NCBI GenBank assembly: GCA_907163375.1
Contig: CAJQUW010009279.1
Location: 1 to 64,000 of the forward strand
From: Prostheceraeus crozeri
Taxonomy: Eukaryota; Platyhelminthes; Polycladida; Euryleptidae
Direction of reading: 5' to 3'
DNA length: 64,000 bases
Shown here: in pieces, positions 30,901-38,921 of the stretch
How the letters are laid out: the number at the start of each line of letters is the position of its first letter
How positions within the stretch are numbered: position 1 is the first letter of the stretch
Position numbers and translations under genes: made by a program
Notes under the pieces: generated by a model
Databases searched by the model: none
What the model was told of the DNA's origin: nothing
Seen by the model: only the letters and a program-made list of their open reading frames with translations

Positions 30901-32296
30901 ATAAAAACGTCGACATCTTATTGTGTTTTCTTGGCTGAAATTTCAAGTTTTTGATACCATTTTCATCGGTATAATTAATTTTTTGATTCACTCAAATCTG
31001 AATGGTTATGCTGACCCATTTGCATTTTTAAAAACCTTATCACTTACCGAAATAGAAAGCGCGGCAGCTTCAAATTCTTTCTCAGGAAGGCGTCCTGCTA
31101 AAAGATTTGTTCCGAAATTGATTGAGTACCGCAAAACATTGGTTAATATCTAAAATAATTAAGAATAGAATGCTGAGAAATACCAATGAGCATTTCTTAT
31201 CATAGGAAGAGATCAATGGAATTCAATCTGACTCACAATAGGAAATGCAATTCTGCCCAATTGTTTAGCTTCCAATTTAAATGGTTGAAATTTTCCTCGA
31301 GAATTTTTATTGGCTTGACATTTATTCTGCGTTTTGATCTCCGTTTCATCTGGAATTGAAACTTATGATGTTTCAAAATCAGATATTTACAAGCAATTAC
31401 ATAAAACTGTCATCTGTTACGTAATTTTAATTCGTTGCCACGAGAAAGCTCCATTGAGTTCTTTTAAGAACTGATTAATCCAATGGTTACAGTGGCATTG
31501 CAAGTGTACACTTGCGGATCGGAGAACGTCATCAGTCCTCATTAGGACTACTTCCTTTAATAATTTGAGTTAGAAAGCATTATATTCTATTATAAAGGGC
31601 TGCTGGAATGATCTTCATCATCGTATGAGAATGTAAGCAACCAATAGGCCAACTATTAAGTATGGTTGATTAATCATTTTAATGCAATGCATGTGCATGG
31701 CATGTAAAGTTCTAGATGAAAGCAGTAATATTTTCAATAATTGTATTCCTACCGTCTCGTCTACTTCTGTCGCTTTCATAGATAAAGAGAGACAGACTTT
31801 GCAAGCCGTTACATAATAGAAATTTTTGCTTTAAATGAAAAAGACGATGACTTTAAACCGGTTCGTCCCATATAATGTATACTTTTCAACTTGCATGAGG
31901 TTATGAGCTTTAAAAAATGATTTAACAATGACAGGCTGCGGAAATTCATTTGAAAAATACTGAGAAAAACGCCGTTTAATGAAACTTAACAAAGTTATCT
32001 GAACCTTTAAAAAAAACTTTCAAAATCTGTGGTTTCCTGCGGTCGAACCTTTGTATATATTAAGATTATTCGACTAAATAAGTTTCTTCTCCATTAAATA
32101 AGCAGCAAACAGTTGTTTACACACACTTGATTATGACACCATCAGTAAAATATTTGTGTTGCGTTTGTACACTACTTCATCTTAAACTAAACTAATTGAA
32201 CTAATGTGCGTCAATATTAGTAGAGGACCTACTTTTTTCTAACAGCGGTAGGGCACTTTCTTCGTCGAAGTTGGACTTCTTGCGCTTTGCTACCAT
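12721..32296 (-). CDS. MATE-family (SLC47-like) transporter gene, 5' two thirds, at least 8 exons
   Basis: Eight exons with GT/AG borders, plus one doubtful exon, assemble into a multidrug-and-toxin-extrusion type transporter. The exons are 32296-32233, 31349-31237, 31149-31048, 28253-28185, 22346-22302, (19754-19649), 17981-17884, 13069-12972 and 12902-12721. All intron phases agree between neighbours except across a gap between 19,649 and 17,981, where one exon of about 25 codons is missing. Family landmarks in order are an amino-terminal 'LGRIAFPI', 'RLPEKEFEAAALSIS' (end of TM1), 'ACDTIFSQ|AYG' (TM2 and loop), 'DIIYPPVLITLFATAFN' and 'YLFVYVLDYG' (TM5 region), 'TWNGFKREALCAWKEFAIL' and 'STLLGAQNILYNIDTIMFM'. 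The family exports organic cations by proton or sodium exchange in the plasma membrane. The rest of the 12-TM protein must lie left of the window or be lost. Confidence 0.75.
12972..13069 (-). CDS. MATE exon, TM6 region
   Basis: Acceptor TTTTAG, donor GTAATT. It encodes AVPYCHTGTYCLLVGQIVIY then ILATKAYRDTWNG, the TM6 helix and the 'TWxG' loop of the family. It shares a split Gly codon with the next exon. Confidence 0.8.
13740..15960 (-). mobile_element. Degenerate CR1/jockey-like LINE
   Basis: On the minus strand, from high to low coordinates, the pieces are an AP-endonuclease-like part (GEGTAVYVNEILRPFDIHV near 15,720; 'LDHILISRDLATSYTPDNVK' and 'PIGNADHLFITFYG' near 15,400), reverse transcriptase pieces ('EQHEFRKSCSTTTAIMSNL' near 14,400; 'VSWLNDYLRDRIYSVILQ' near 14,180) and 'WCERSNIYLNVSKSKAVF' near 13,900. 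Order and motifs fit a CR1/jockey-type LINE with many frame breaks, so it is old. It sits in a MATE intron. Confidence 0.72.
16266..16993. mobile_element. PIF/Harbinger-type TIR element with a MADF gene
   Basis: The 728-base element is bounded by inverted ends AGTGCGGTTTATACTTCTAC and its counterpart 'GTAGAAGTATAAACTGCCCT', continuing inward as CGCGCGTA-rich palindromes. It is flanked on both sides by TAA (16263-16265, 16994-16996), the 3-base TWA duplication typical of PIF/Harbinger. No DDE transposase is present, so it must depend on another copy. One gene (16349-16741) fills most of the interior. A (TTC)n stretch follows the gene. Confidence 0.85.
16349..16741 (+). CDS. MADF (Myb/SANT-like) DNA-binding protein of the Harbinger-type element
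   Basis: 130 codons are open. A more likely start is the ATG at about 16459, because the first 35 codons run through TIR-like GCGCGTAGA sequence. Residues after 'DADFEDKLIEDVKKYEHLYN' continue to 'AAQSWITIAESVGRSVLDCK' and 'DKWKYLRDQYARKRKSMD', a full MADF three-helix domain with its conserved Trp pair. Harbinger transposons normally encode a Myb-like protein beside the transposase that takes it to the nucleus and the ends. Here that partner gene is alone and intact. It could still bind DNA or be a host-usable regulator. Confidence 0.75.
   Translation: MKSDSPGHLDMKRIYARRFRQLTRILLLRATQGPANMQEVERDADFEDKLIEDVKKYEHLYNTGSRDHKDQEMAAQSWITIAESVGRSVLDCKDKWKYLRDQYARKRKSMDAKSGAPAQKRMRSTFRGLM
17000..17880. 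other. Intron sequence without recognised features
   Basis: AT-rich sequence of the MATE intron between the Harbinger-type element and the TM5 exon. I see no gene, repeat boundary or RNA in it. Confidence 0.5.
17884..17981 (-). CDS. MATE exon, TM5 region
   Basis: Acceptor TTTGCAG, donor GTGAGT. 'DIIYPPVLITLFATAFNIGS' then QYLFVYVLDYGYQ matches the 'xxxPxxxxxxxxNxxNYxxVxxLxxG' block of MATE TM5. It ends two bases into a Gln codon, completed by the next exon. Confidence 0.75.
19067..19266 (-). mobile_element. MITE family A, copy 1
   Basis: 200 bases with inverted ends GGCCTCAGYCACACTG and flanking TTA on both sides (19064-19066, 19267-19269). Non-coding. Its orientation is opposite to copies 2 and 3. 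TIR plus 3-base TWA duplication indicates a PIF/Harbinger-type MITE. Confidence 0.85.
19282..20075. mobile_element. TIR element B, about 794 bases
   Basis: Flanked by TAA on both sides (19279-19281, 20076-20078) and inserted in the RTE-like LINE. The ends are related but diverged: the left end begins GGACTAATTCACACTGAGAC and the right end, inverted, reads AGGCTGTTTCATACACGCGA, and both run into ACTTTTTGC. No transposase is present. The interior contains the candidate MATE exon 6 on the minus strand. Confidence 0.6.
19649..19754 (-). CDS. Candidate MATE exon 6, inside a TIR element
   Basis: The acceptor TTTCAG and donor GTAATA enclose 35 codons starting on a codon boundary. The encoded hydrophobic segment 'QFCLTINIFIFWGSGLVWII' followed by 'LLTAANEVKMYIG' has the pattern of TM3 plus the '(N/D)PEVxxxxxxYI' loop of MATE proteins. 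However, it lies within element B (19282-20075), which is inserted in a LINE, so it is either a captured exon or a chance open reading. See findings. Confidence 0.38.
20079..20273 (+). mobile_element. MITE family A, copy 2
   Basis: 195 bases with the same ends as copy 1, flanked by TAA (20076-20078 and 20274-20276). It went into the right-hand target duplication of element B, so it is younger than B. Confidence 0.85.
20621..22301. other. MATE intron, no recognised gene
   Basis: An open minus-strand stretch at 21,560-21,670 has splice-like borders (TATATCAG before, GTAAAA after), but its protein shows no family match and its phase does not fit the MATE exons. A GC-richer patch at 21,100-21,420 (CGCGCCCGCGCC) has long open frames on the minus strand without recognisable motifs. 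Nothing else stands out. Confidence 0.4.
22302..22346 (-). CDS. MATE exon 5
   Basis: A 15-codon exon between acceptor TTGCAG and donor GTAAGT: AYGNYFILLRYLQNL. It continues SQ from exon 4 into the family's SQAYGxxNYxxxxxxLQR loop. Its shortness is unusual but phase and motif agree. Confidence 0.62.
22347..23480. other. MATE intron, no gene accepted
   Basis: AT-rich. Two segments with splice-like borders (22501-22543 and around 22,610-22,720) were tested and do not fit the reading phase. Otherwise nothing is recognised. Confidence 0.4.
23481..24076. mobile_element. Penelope-like remnant with inverted arms
   Basis: Arms of about 108 bases, 23,481-23,589 and 23,967-24,076, are inverted copies with only a few differences (for example 'CATGAAATAGAGCGGACGAA' against CATGAAATAGAACGGACGAA). 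Between them the minus strand encodes 'KYFGRTGRRLGDRIREHVP', the central part of the GIY-YIG endonuclease of Penelope-like elements. No reverse transcriptase remains. Penelope termini are known to occur in inverted arrangement. Confidence 0.7.
24877..25110. repeat. Dispersed repeat, copy 1
   Basis: Matches 61,485-61,720 in the same orientation at a level I judge near 70 percent, for example 'GATGCCGAAAAATGAAACTT' versus GAGGCCGAAAATGAGACTTT, and a shared AATGATGTAC and TTCTG. No coding capacity. Family unknown. Confidence 0.6.
25359..26535. repeat. Large hairpin (fold-back) element, 1.2 kb
   Basis: The left arm (25,359-25,906, carrying a 240-base insertion) is the inverted copy of the right arm (26,236-26,535). 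Diagnostic pairs are GATCATAAAAAACGGA / TCCGTTTTTTATGATC and 'TTCTTCAATAAGAAAACATGT' segments. The central spacer (25,907-26,235) is single-copy with no gene. Arms have diverged by perhaps one base in five, so it is old. No transposase. Confidence 0.8.
25489..25728. mobile_element. 240-base insertion with 11-base target duplication
   Basis: The segment interrupts the left arm of the hairpin and is flanked by identical ATGTGCTATGA (25478-25488 and 25729-25739). The uninterrupted right arm shows the empty site. No TIR or tRNA-like head is evident. Duplication length suggests a LINE-mobilised short element or a hAT-like or other cut-and-paste element without recognisable ends. Confidence 0.6.
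26836..26908 (-). tRNA. tRNA-like sequence (pseudo-tRNA or SINE head)
   Basis: On the minus strand 73 bases fold as a tRNA: a 7-bp acceptor stem GCGGTTG/CAGCCGC, A box GCAGCTCAGTTGGCAGAG and B box GGCTCGAATCC. One extra base before the anticodon arm and a mismatch in the T stem break the standard pattern, so a working tRNA is unlikely. No CCA is encoded. A short T run lies shortly downstream. Confidence 0.5.
26909..28184. other. MATE intron, no gene accepted
   Basis: A 97-codon minus-strand opening at 27,155-27,448 is Leu- and Tyr-rich but matches nothing I know. An 18-base perfect palindrome, GGTAACCAGGTGGTTACC, sits at 27,539-27,556. No exon fits here. Confidence 0.4.
28185..28253 (-). CDS. 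MATE exon 4
   Basis: Exactly 23 codons; acceptor TTTCAG, donor GTGACG. It encodes a small-residue TM2 (GTVAISGCCAACDTIFSQ), matching the family's 'GLASACDTLxSQ'. It is in phase 0 with both neighbours. Confidence 0.75.
28254..31047. other. MATE intron, no gene accepted
   Basis: About 2.8 kb of AT-rich sequence. Several 60-90 codon openings on both strands lack known motifs and splice-consistent phases. No repeat boundaries were detected by eye. Confidence 0.4.
31048..31149 (-). CDS. MATE exon 3
   Basis: Exactly 34 codons between acceptor TTTTAG and donor GTAAGT. 'NFGTNLLAGRLPEKEFEAAA' corresponds to the family's 'xxxIFVGHLGexELAAxSLA', the end of TM1 and the following loop. Confidence 0.75.
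31237..31349 (-). CDS. MATE exon 2
   Basis: Acceptor TTCCAG and donor GTGAGT. It encodes 37 residues ending 'LEAKQLGRIAFPI', the amphipathic helix and first Pro that open TM1 in MATE proteins. It ends on a codon boundary. Confidence 0.72.
32233..32296 (-). CDS. MATE exon 1 (start codon)
   Basis: The ATG is at 32296 on the minus strand. It encodes MVAKRKKSNFDEESALPLLEK, an acidic, cytosolic amino end, and ends after the first base of a codon at donor GTAGGT. This joins in phase with exon 2 to give an Asn codon. It is the only in-frame ATG available upstream of the conserved part. Confidence 0.6.
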
Positions 32297-32601
32297 TTTG
32301 ATCACACGCCTTTCAGGACAACCTGTCTATAAACGAAGTAATTTATTCTAAATGTGGTTGCTACAAAAACGATTATACACTTGATTTTCAATCATTATCA
32401 ACTTACTAAGTAATTGGATCCACGGGTAATAAATTTGTCTTGCATAGCCTCATTGAACTTTAGTTCAGAATCATAACGACGTTGCTTATCTAGGTGCTCA
32501 ACTTTTCAATTGCACAATTGATTTACAATAAGTATTTACATGTATGTTAACATACGTCGCGTTCTGATAATCATAGTAAATTATGAATTAATCACCCAAA
32601 G

Positions 32602-33200
32602 ATGACATTTCATCTGGCCTATGTTTCGATTCCAAAGTCAACCACACTTGCAGCTGCCCCTCATTACAGTACATTTGCAAAACCATTGAGAGATATGCTG
32701 TCTGATGATAAATTTCAATCCACCCCTGAATATAAAGCAGTTTTCAATAGACTGCGTAATGAACTTACAAGCTGTCAACAATGTGCTTTTTTCGACCCCA
32801 AGAAGAAGATTGCTTTGCAATGTGATGCAAGCAAATTCAGATTTGGCGGAGTACTACTACAAGACAATACTCCTGTATTTTATGCTTCAAGAACGGTTAC
32901 TTTTGTGGAACAGAGGCACTCTCAAATTGAAAGAGAATTTTTGTCTATTGTCTTTACTATAAATCGATTTCGATTATACCTACTCGGAGCTTCATTTGTC
33001 ATTGAAACCGACCATCTCCTAATTTTGCAATTATTTTATAACCAATAGACTTCATTTCTAATCGAATTCAACGATGTCTTATTAGTATTGAACATTATGA
33101 CTTTAAATTAATTCACATCTCTGGGGAAAGTAATATCTTGGCTGATGCACCATCATGGAATTCAATCGATTTCAATCGCACATACGTGCACAAAGATATT
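32602..33200 (+). mobile_element. Ty3/gypsy-like LTR retrotransposon fossil (RT end and RNase H)
   Basis: A fragment of pol: the end of the reverse transcriptase (FAKPLRDMLS), then the RNase H domain ('IALQCDASKFRFGGVLLQ', 'FYASRTVTFVEQRHSQIERE', 'LYLLGASFVIETDH') and the downstream 'ISGESNILADAPS' block. No LTRs, gag or integrase were found nearby. It is broken and old. It lies just upstream of the MATE start codon, in the putative promoter region. Confidence 0.82.
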
Positions 33201-33616
33201 TGAACGAAAATCAGACATAATATTGTTATATTATAGAATTCCATGACTTAAGTCTTGCTTCGAAGAAATATGCAGAGCTTTACTACTAGCTACCTCAGAA
33301 ATCTATGACATTCGTCATGCCTGCATTCGTGCTTTCCATGTATGCAAGTGGATCCAGTATTTGTCAATTGATAGTGCTAATTGTGTCAAGAGGGGCTTTT
33401 ATAGAATAACCATGAAACACCTACTCTATGCCATGAAGGAAGTCATGGAACTGTATGGTTTCAAGCTCAATTGGAAGTTCAGATTATTTTAAACATATTA
33501 TTATGTTTTCAAAATCGGTGAAGATGTGATTTATTTCAGTATCAGCAAACATTTACTTCATGATCCAAACATTTTACACTTTCTTCCATTTCCTTCTCAA
33601 TAGCAACATTAACATC

Positions 33617-35510
33617 CTCGACCCCAGCCTTCACGAGGCGAGGTGCGGACACCCACGAGGATGACAAATGACGGTGCCACCCAGGAGAGCTGAGTCTGTC
33701 TTTACTATTGCTAGTAGCAAAGCTTCTTGCGATGGAGTGAGTAGTGCTTTTGATTGTGATAGAGTTGTAGTTTATACCAGTAACTATGATGTGTTGGCTT
33801 TAGCTTCGCTTGCTTTCGATACTTTCAATGTTGTCCTGTTTTTTCATTTCAAGTTTTGTCCATTGTTACGAGCGAATGTCGATGCACGTTGGTACTTTTG
33901 GAGGATGTTGCTATTGGATGGAGACATTCAGCGCAACACCGGCCCCGTGCTTTGCGCGATTTGTGAGCGAAGTTGTTCTGGAGAGGCCCCAAGTGCACAG
34001 GGTGTGACAGATAGTCTCACTTGGGTCGCAGTGGTATGGGAAGGGTTATAAGATGTTGTTCTACTGGGAATTATGCAAGGTTTGGGATGATGGAGAATGA
34101 CAAGCCCGACCTTGTGGGATTTGTCATGTAAGGCTGAGGCGTGGTTAGAATGGTGTGGAGTGCAGTAGATGTGGAGCGAGAGTGTATGGGAAGTGTAGTA
34201 GCATACCAGCATTTGCGAGGTGTAGAGTGAGTGATTGGATTTGCCCTGCATGTCGGCCAGGTAGTCCCTCGGTCATGCGAGTGTGGAACAGGTTGAGTCC
34301 ATCAGACCCTCCAGGGATGAAATGTGTGTATTGTTTCACTTGTAAAGCCAAGTTGAGGAAGAATCAATTGGAAATGAGGTGTGCAGGATGTGGGGTGCGG
34401 GTTCACAATAATTGCAGTGGGATAGTACGATACAAGCCTAGCAGGTAGAAGAGCGGAAGTGCGCTGTGTGTACTCGGACCCAGACTGGAACAGTCGAGGA
34501 CTTGGTGGAAAGGAATGAAAGGACGGTGGAAGTGGTTAGAGAAGGATTTCCACCAAGGAAATACGACGGCTGCAGCAAGTATATGAGGAAGGAACAGGGA
34601 CTGCAATGCAAGTCATGTGCCAAAATGGTACGTGTGAGCTGTGCTGGTCTGTGGACGAGGGCGAATGCTGATAGAATTGAATGCGGGAGATGGAGTTGTC
34701 AAGAGTGTTGTGAGGAAGAGCGTTTGAAGGAGTTGGAAGAGGGAAGGACGTTGAGAACGCTATCGGAGAGGAATGCTGTGGATGGGAAGTTGTGTGTGCT
34801 CCAGTGGAATTGTGACCATCTACAATCTAAGATTCCAGAGTTGCAAGAATGGCTGAGAAAGAATGATGTAGATGTGGTACTGTTGCAAGAGTCGAAGTTG
34901 CGTGCAGAGGGTGCTGAAATTGTTGTGAGTGGTTATGAAGCCATTAGAAGGATCGATGGAGAGCAGGGAGAAACCGCTTCTCTAGAGGTGGTGGCTTAGT
35001 TTGTTTGGTGAAGAGAGGTTGGATATATTGGGAACTGGTCAGCAGTGTGCCGAGGGATAGTGAACTGGAAGTGATGTCGATTGAGGTGGTGAGTCCGTTT
35101 GAGGAATTCTGGAAATTGGTCAACAAGTATTATCCACCGGAAAATGCTGCTGGGTGTAGAAGCGAATGATTTGGGAATGGATGGAAAGTAGTTGGTGTGT
35201 GGTGATTTCAATGCGCATCATGGTGATTGGGATTCGAGAATGCGTGCCGATGATGGAGGCCTGCCGGTCACCAACTGGGCTTCTGAGAATGGACTGTTGT
35301 TGTTGAATGATGGAAGTGTGACCCAGATGGGAAGGGGTGCAGACAGTAAATCGCTACCCGATGTTACTTTCTGTTCATCGTCCGTCAGAGATGCTCTGGG
35401 ATGGAAGGTAGTGAAGGAACTTAGGTCAGACCAAATGCCTATACTGATTCGGAAAGAGGGACCAAAGAAAGAGGAGGTTGTAAGAAGGACATTAATAGAG
35501 AAATTATATC
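33617..35510 (+). mobile_element. Ingi/Vingi-like LINE, 5' half only
   Basis: The 5' leader (CCAGCCTTCACGAGGCGAGG) is followed by an open stretch with a 2A-like peptide (33,917-33,946). Three PHD-like zinc fingers follow ('CSRCGARVYGKCSSIPAFA' at 34,158; 'CVYCFTCKAKLRKNQLEMRC' at 34,324; 'CSKYMRKEQGLQCKSCAKMV' at 34,570). Then comes an AP-type endonuclease (LCVLQWNCDHLQSKIPEL, 'DVVLLQESKLRAEGAEI' at 34,790-34,925; 'VCGDFNAHHGDWDSR' at 35,195; LPDVTFCSSSVRDALGW and 'LRSDQMPILI' near 35,440). Reverse transcriptase is absent, so the 3' half is lost. There are a few frame changes. Clade by motif only. Confidence 0.75.
33917..33946 (+). other. 2A-like peptide coding site
   Basis: Encodes DGDIQRNTGP after a hydrophobic run (YFWRMLLL). 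The 2A consensus is D-x-E-x-N-P-G-P, where the ribosome skips the bond before the last Pro. Here Thr replaces the first Pro and Gln the Glu, so activity is doubtful. Position at the amino end, before zinc fingers, matches 2A peptides of non-LTR elements. Confidence 0.5.
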
Positions 35511-35782
35511 GCATTATAGCATCACGATTTCCTGTTATAGCACATAGGCTATACTTTTGAAATGAACTCTTCAAAGTGAAAATGCGCAGAATTAAGTATG
35601 TAATTTAACGTTCAAGGCCAGTAACATTATAAAATTGACCTTATGATTACATACATGACCAGACAGCTGGTCAGAAACCACTCAATATACGTGCACGCAC
35701 ACACAATGACATAGAATACTCGCCAGGACCAGCGATGATAGCATTTGCAACTCCAATTTGATTTGGCCACTTCCGCGTACGC

Positions 35783-36080
35783 TGTGCATTTAGTGCGTGA
35801 GCTACTGACGTATTCTTCCCTAAGTTCGCGCACGTGCTTCTTAGCATTTTCAATTTTTAGATTGTCACTAAACATCAGTAAAACCAAAATTCTTAAGCTG
35901 TATCTCCAGTCGTCTTGCAAGTTATGGAGCGTCAAACAGCGCAAAACCTCATTTCTTTATGTAGATCCATGTGATTCCGAGCTTGATGTACTTTCTTATG
36001 AAATGATCAAACATTCATTTAATCACTCAAAACGAAATCTGTCATGTTTTATAATGATTGCACTTTTCGGGCAGATTTCT
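35783..36080 (+). repeat. Left arm of an inverted duplicate (possible receptor gene fragment)
   Basis: Inverted relative to 36,700-37,003 at about 80 percent identity by eye ('GTGCGTGAGCTACTGACG' and GATCAAACATTCATTTAATCACTC shared). On the plus strand it encodes LNISKTKILKLYLQSSCKLW then 'DVLSYEMIKHSFNHSKRNL' and a hydrophobic helix (CFIMIALFGQ). A TTTTTAG acceptor precedes it. It could be the last exon of a 7-TM chemoreceptor-like gene, but no domain is certain. Confidence 0.5.
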
Positions 36081-36499
36081 CCCACAGCAGCAAGAAATGC
36101 GATATATCATGGAGGAGGCTTACCTCGCTTGGGTGCTTTTATTTTAAAGCTCGTGATATGTAATAGTCATCGCAGCCAGTAGCTTGCCCTCTTAGCGTTT
36201 AAGGATGATGAAAACGTCATGACAACCGATCTTCTTGTGGCAGATAAACAAACAGACTGCCCTGATCGCAAAATGATATTCACAGAACTTCTTTTTTTAC
36301 TCACCACACGTTTTGCTTTATGAAGACGCAAATTTAATGAATTTAGCAGATGATTGTCAATAGTGATGGACTTTATTTTCTCTTCAATTCGCCTTCTTAC
36401 TTCAATTGTATTCCGGCAAGTGTAGATGGTATCCGTACCACTTACGTACATGATGTATTTTGTCATTCTTGCTGATCGTTTTAGTTTCTAGCAAACCCT

Positions 36500-37003
36500 T
36501 TCATCTCGGCAGATCAACGCTAATTAATATGCACGGTATTTATTTCAGCTAACAGATTTATCCATAGATATCCGATTTTTCGCTTTGCAAAGGTTAGTGA
36601 GACTACAATGGACAGTAGCTGTTCCATTATCTTTAACTGCAAAGCGGACAAGTTACCGGCTGCGAGAAATATCACATTTCTGTCTACTTTGGAAGATGTC
36701 TGCCGTAAAAGTGCAATCAAAATCATAAAAATGACAAATTTTATTTTGAGTGATTAAATGAATGTTTGATCATTACCTCATCACATGTAAGTGTACCAAA
36801 ACTCAGAATTGTATCGATCTACATAAACAAATGGAATCCTGTGATGTTTGACGCTCCGTAACTTGCAAGTCGATTGGAGGTACAGCTTAAGAATTGTGGT
36901 TTTCCAGATGTTTGGTGACAATCTAAAAATTGAAAGTACTAAGAAGCACGTGCTCGAATTTAGATAGAAAACGTCAGTAGCTCACGCACTAAATGCATTT
37001 CCC
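36500..37003 (-). repeat. Right arm of the inverted duplicate and its extension
   Basis: The minus strand repeats the left-arm protein: 'IWKTTILKLYLQSTCKLRSV', then MIKHSFNHSK, and continues as a longer hydrophobic segment ('MILIALLRQTSSKVDRNVIF', then LAAGNLSALQLKIMEQLLS). The final helix with an AAG turn and SxVVSL end recalls TM7 of gustatory-receptor-like proteins; that is only a suggestion. The two arms are tail to tail. Confidence 0.45.
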
Positions 37004-38724
37004 AACTAATGGTCGTAGGACTTACAACTATTGAACGTATGTTGTGAGGTTTGTCAGTATCGGATTTCAATAAGGCAGTCAAGCATGCTCCAGCAGTGAA
37101 TGGTGCGACATCATCACATGCTAAACTGATACAGAAATCTACTTTATAGATGTCAATTACGTCATGCTATACTATTTGTGCTAAATGCATTTTAATGAAG
37201 CGTTTGAGCGAACTCGTGAAGTGTACTTTTTCAATAATGATCTGTAGTCCCCGGACGAAGGGTGAGAAGTATGCAGGTGCATCACAGAGCTGGAACAAAG
37301 AGAGATTTGGTGCTTACTGTGAAGGTGATCAAGAAGCGTTTGTCGCACATTGACTGGTTATCATTTACCACGAGCTCTGCAGTTTTCGACATCATCGGAA
37401 AATGCTTAGAAAGAAGAAATAACTTGATTGTTGCTCACGTCAGAATCAGACAGTGCACCCAATTTGAATACAATTACAAATACATAGATATCTGCTTGCG
37501 CTACATACACTGACTACTATAGCAATGGACTTAGCATTACAGCATTCATGTGATAATTTGTACCACCAACATCTGCCGCATTTTTGCGGCATCAATTCTG
37601 CCTAATAGTTCGCTCTTTCAATTTTTTCTAGCTTCATCGGCTGACAGCATTTGATCACGAGAATTCTCAAGGATGTTATCATAAAAGACCCAGCTTCTTT
37701 GAACGCCACAAAATGGCGGGTGTGTCCTCATAATCTTGAAACACCAACATCTAAGTCTGTTCAACAGCAGTGGATATCCGGATGGCTCCATTTCATAAAA
37801 TAATTCTAGAACCGCTCATGGATGAGGTGAGACTTTACAGCATCCACTGTTCTCTAGTCGGTATCTGGTTATTGGCCTTTCCTTCTCAATCATGTGCCAC
37901 TAGCTTAATGGGTCGATGAGCTTAATGGCGATAAGTTCGAATGTCCGGAAAAGCTCTTTGATGATATAATCCATATTGCTAGCACTTCGATTTTTGAAGG
38001 CATCCCGGTATTAGGTTGCAAAAGAGGATCAGTCTCCACATTAGGCATCACCTATCACTGCAGATGAAGCTACTGTCAACGAGTTGTCAACCGACAGCGC
38101 TAGAAAAATTTGGTCGACTTATGTTCCCGACGGAACAAGCCACTAAGAATCACTGCAGATATGCAAATGCCTAAAGAAGCATGTTGCGCCGCAAGTTAAT
38201 GAGGACTCCAGCATGGTAGGAAAGGGCATGTTCCAGGATGAAACCTTGACAGATACCATACTTTTATATTGGAACAGCGAGCAGCCATAAGGAAGTAACA
38301 ATTGCTTGAAAATGAATCCTCATAGTTTGATGTTCGCTTAGTGCACCATAAGTTTCCATGGCAAAGTTGAGTTGCTTTCTAAATAAAACTTCGAGGACCT
38401 ACTATGGTGTTTCAGTGTAACCGGCATGCAAGTTTAACTGACTGTCTAATTGCGAATATCGTATTGCATGTTTCACATCAGTATATCTGCTAATATAATA
38501 TTGCATGCAAATAATATCATACTGAATAGAATGCGATTGAAAACATTTTTAAATAATTGATGAGGAGTAGCCTATCTATTGATGGATTTATACCATTGAA
38601 GCCTTCTGTAGTATTTTGGGAAACTAAGGTTTGGATCGTAGCTTCCTACTACAACAGAAAGTAAATGTACAATCGTGACGAGATCATGCGCGTGAATTAT
38701 TTGCAAGCGAAGATAGCGAAGCTT
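37004..38724. other. No recognised features
   Basis: AT-rich stretch with short openings only. Words near 37,900-38,150 look like decayed coding sequence but I cannot name a family. Confidence 0.4.
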
Positions 38725-38727
38725 TAA

Positions 38728-38918
38728 GGCCTCAGCCACACTGAAAGCAAAACAAACACGAGCTTCCCGAGCGCCTCGAGCAAAGTCCGTAAGGTATTAA
38801 TCGCTCTGGTTTGCTTTGCCCGCAGTGTGGCGGTCTACAACTGCTGCAATGGTGACTTTATATCTGCTGCAAAACGTGCTCGGAAACGCTTGGAAAAGCT
38901 CGCAGTGTGGCTGAGGCC
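38728..38918 (+). mobile_element. MITE family A, copy 3
   Basis: 191 bases, ends GGCCTCAGCCACACTG and inverse, flanked by TAA at 38725-38727 and 38919-38921. Collinear with copy 2 and shares its internal 'TTAATCGCTCTGGTTTGCTT'. Confidence 0.88.
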
Positions 38919-38921
38919 TAA

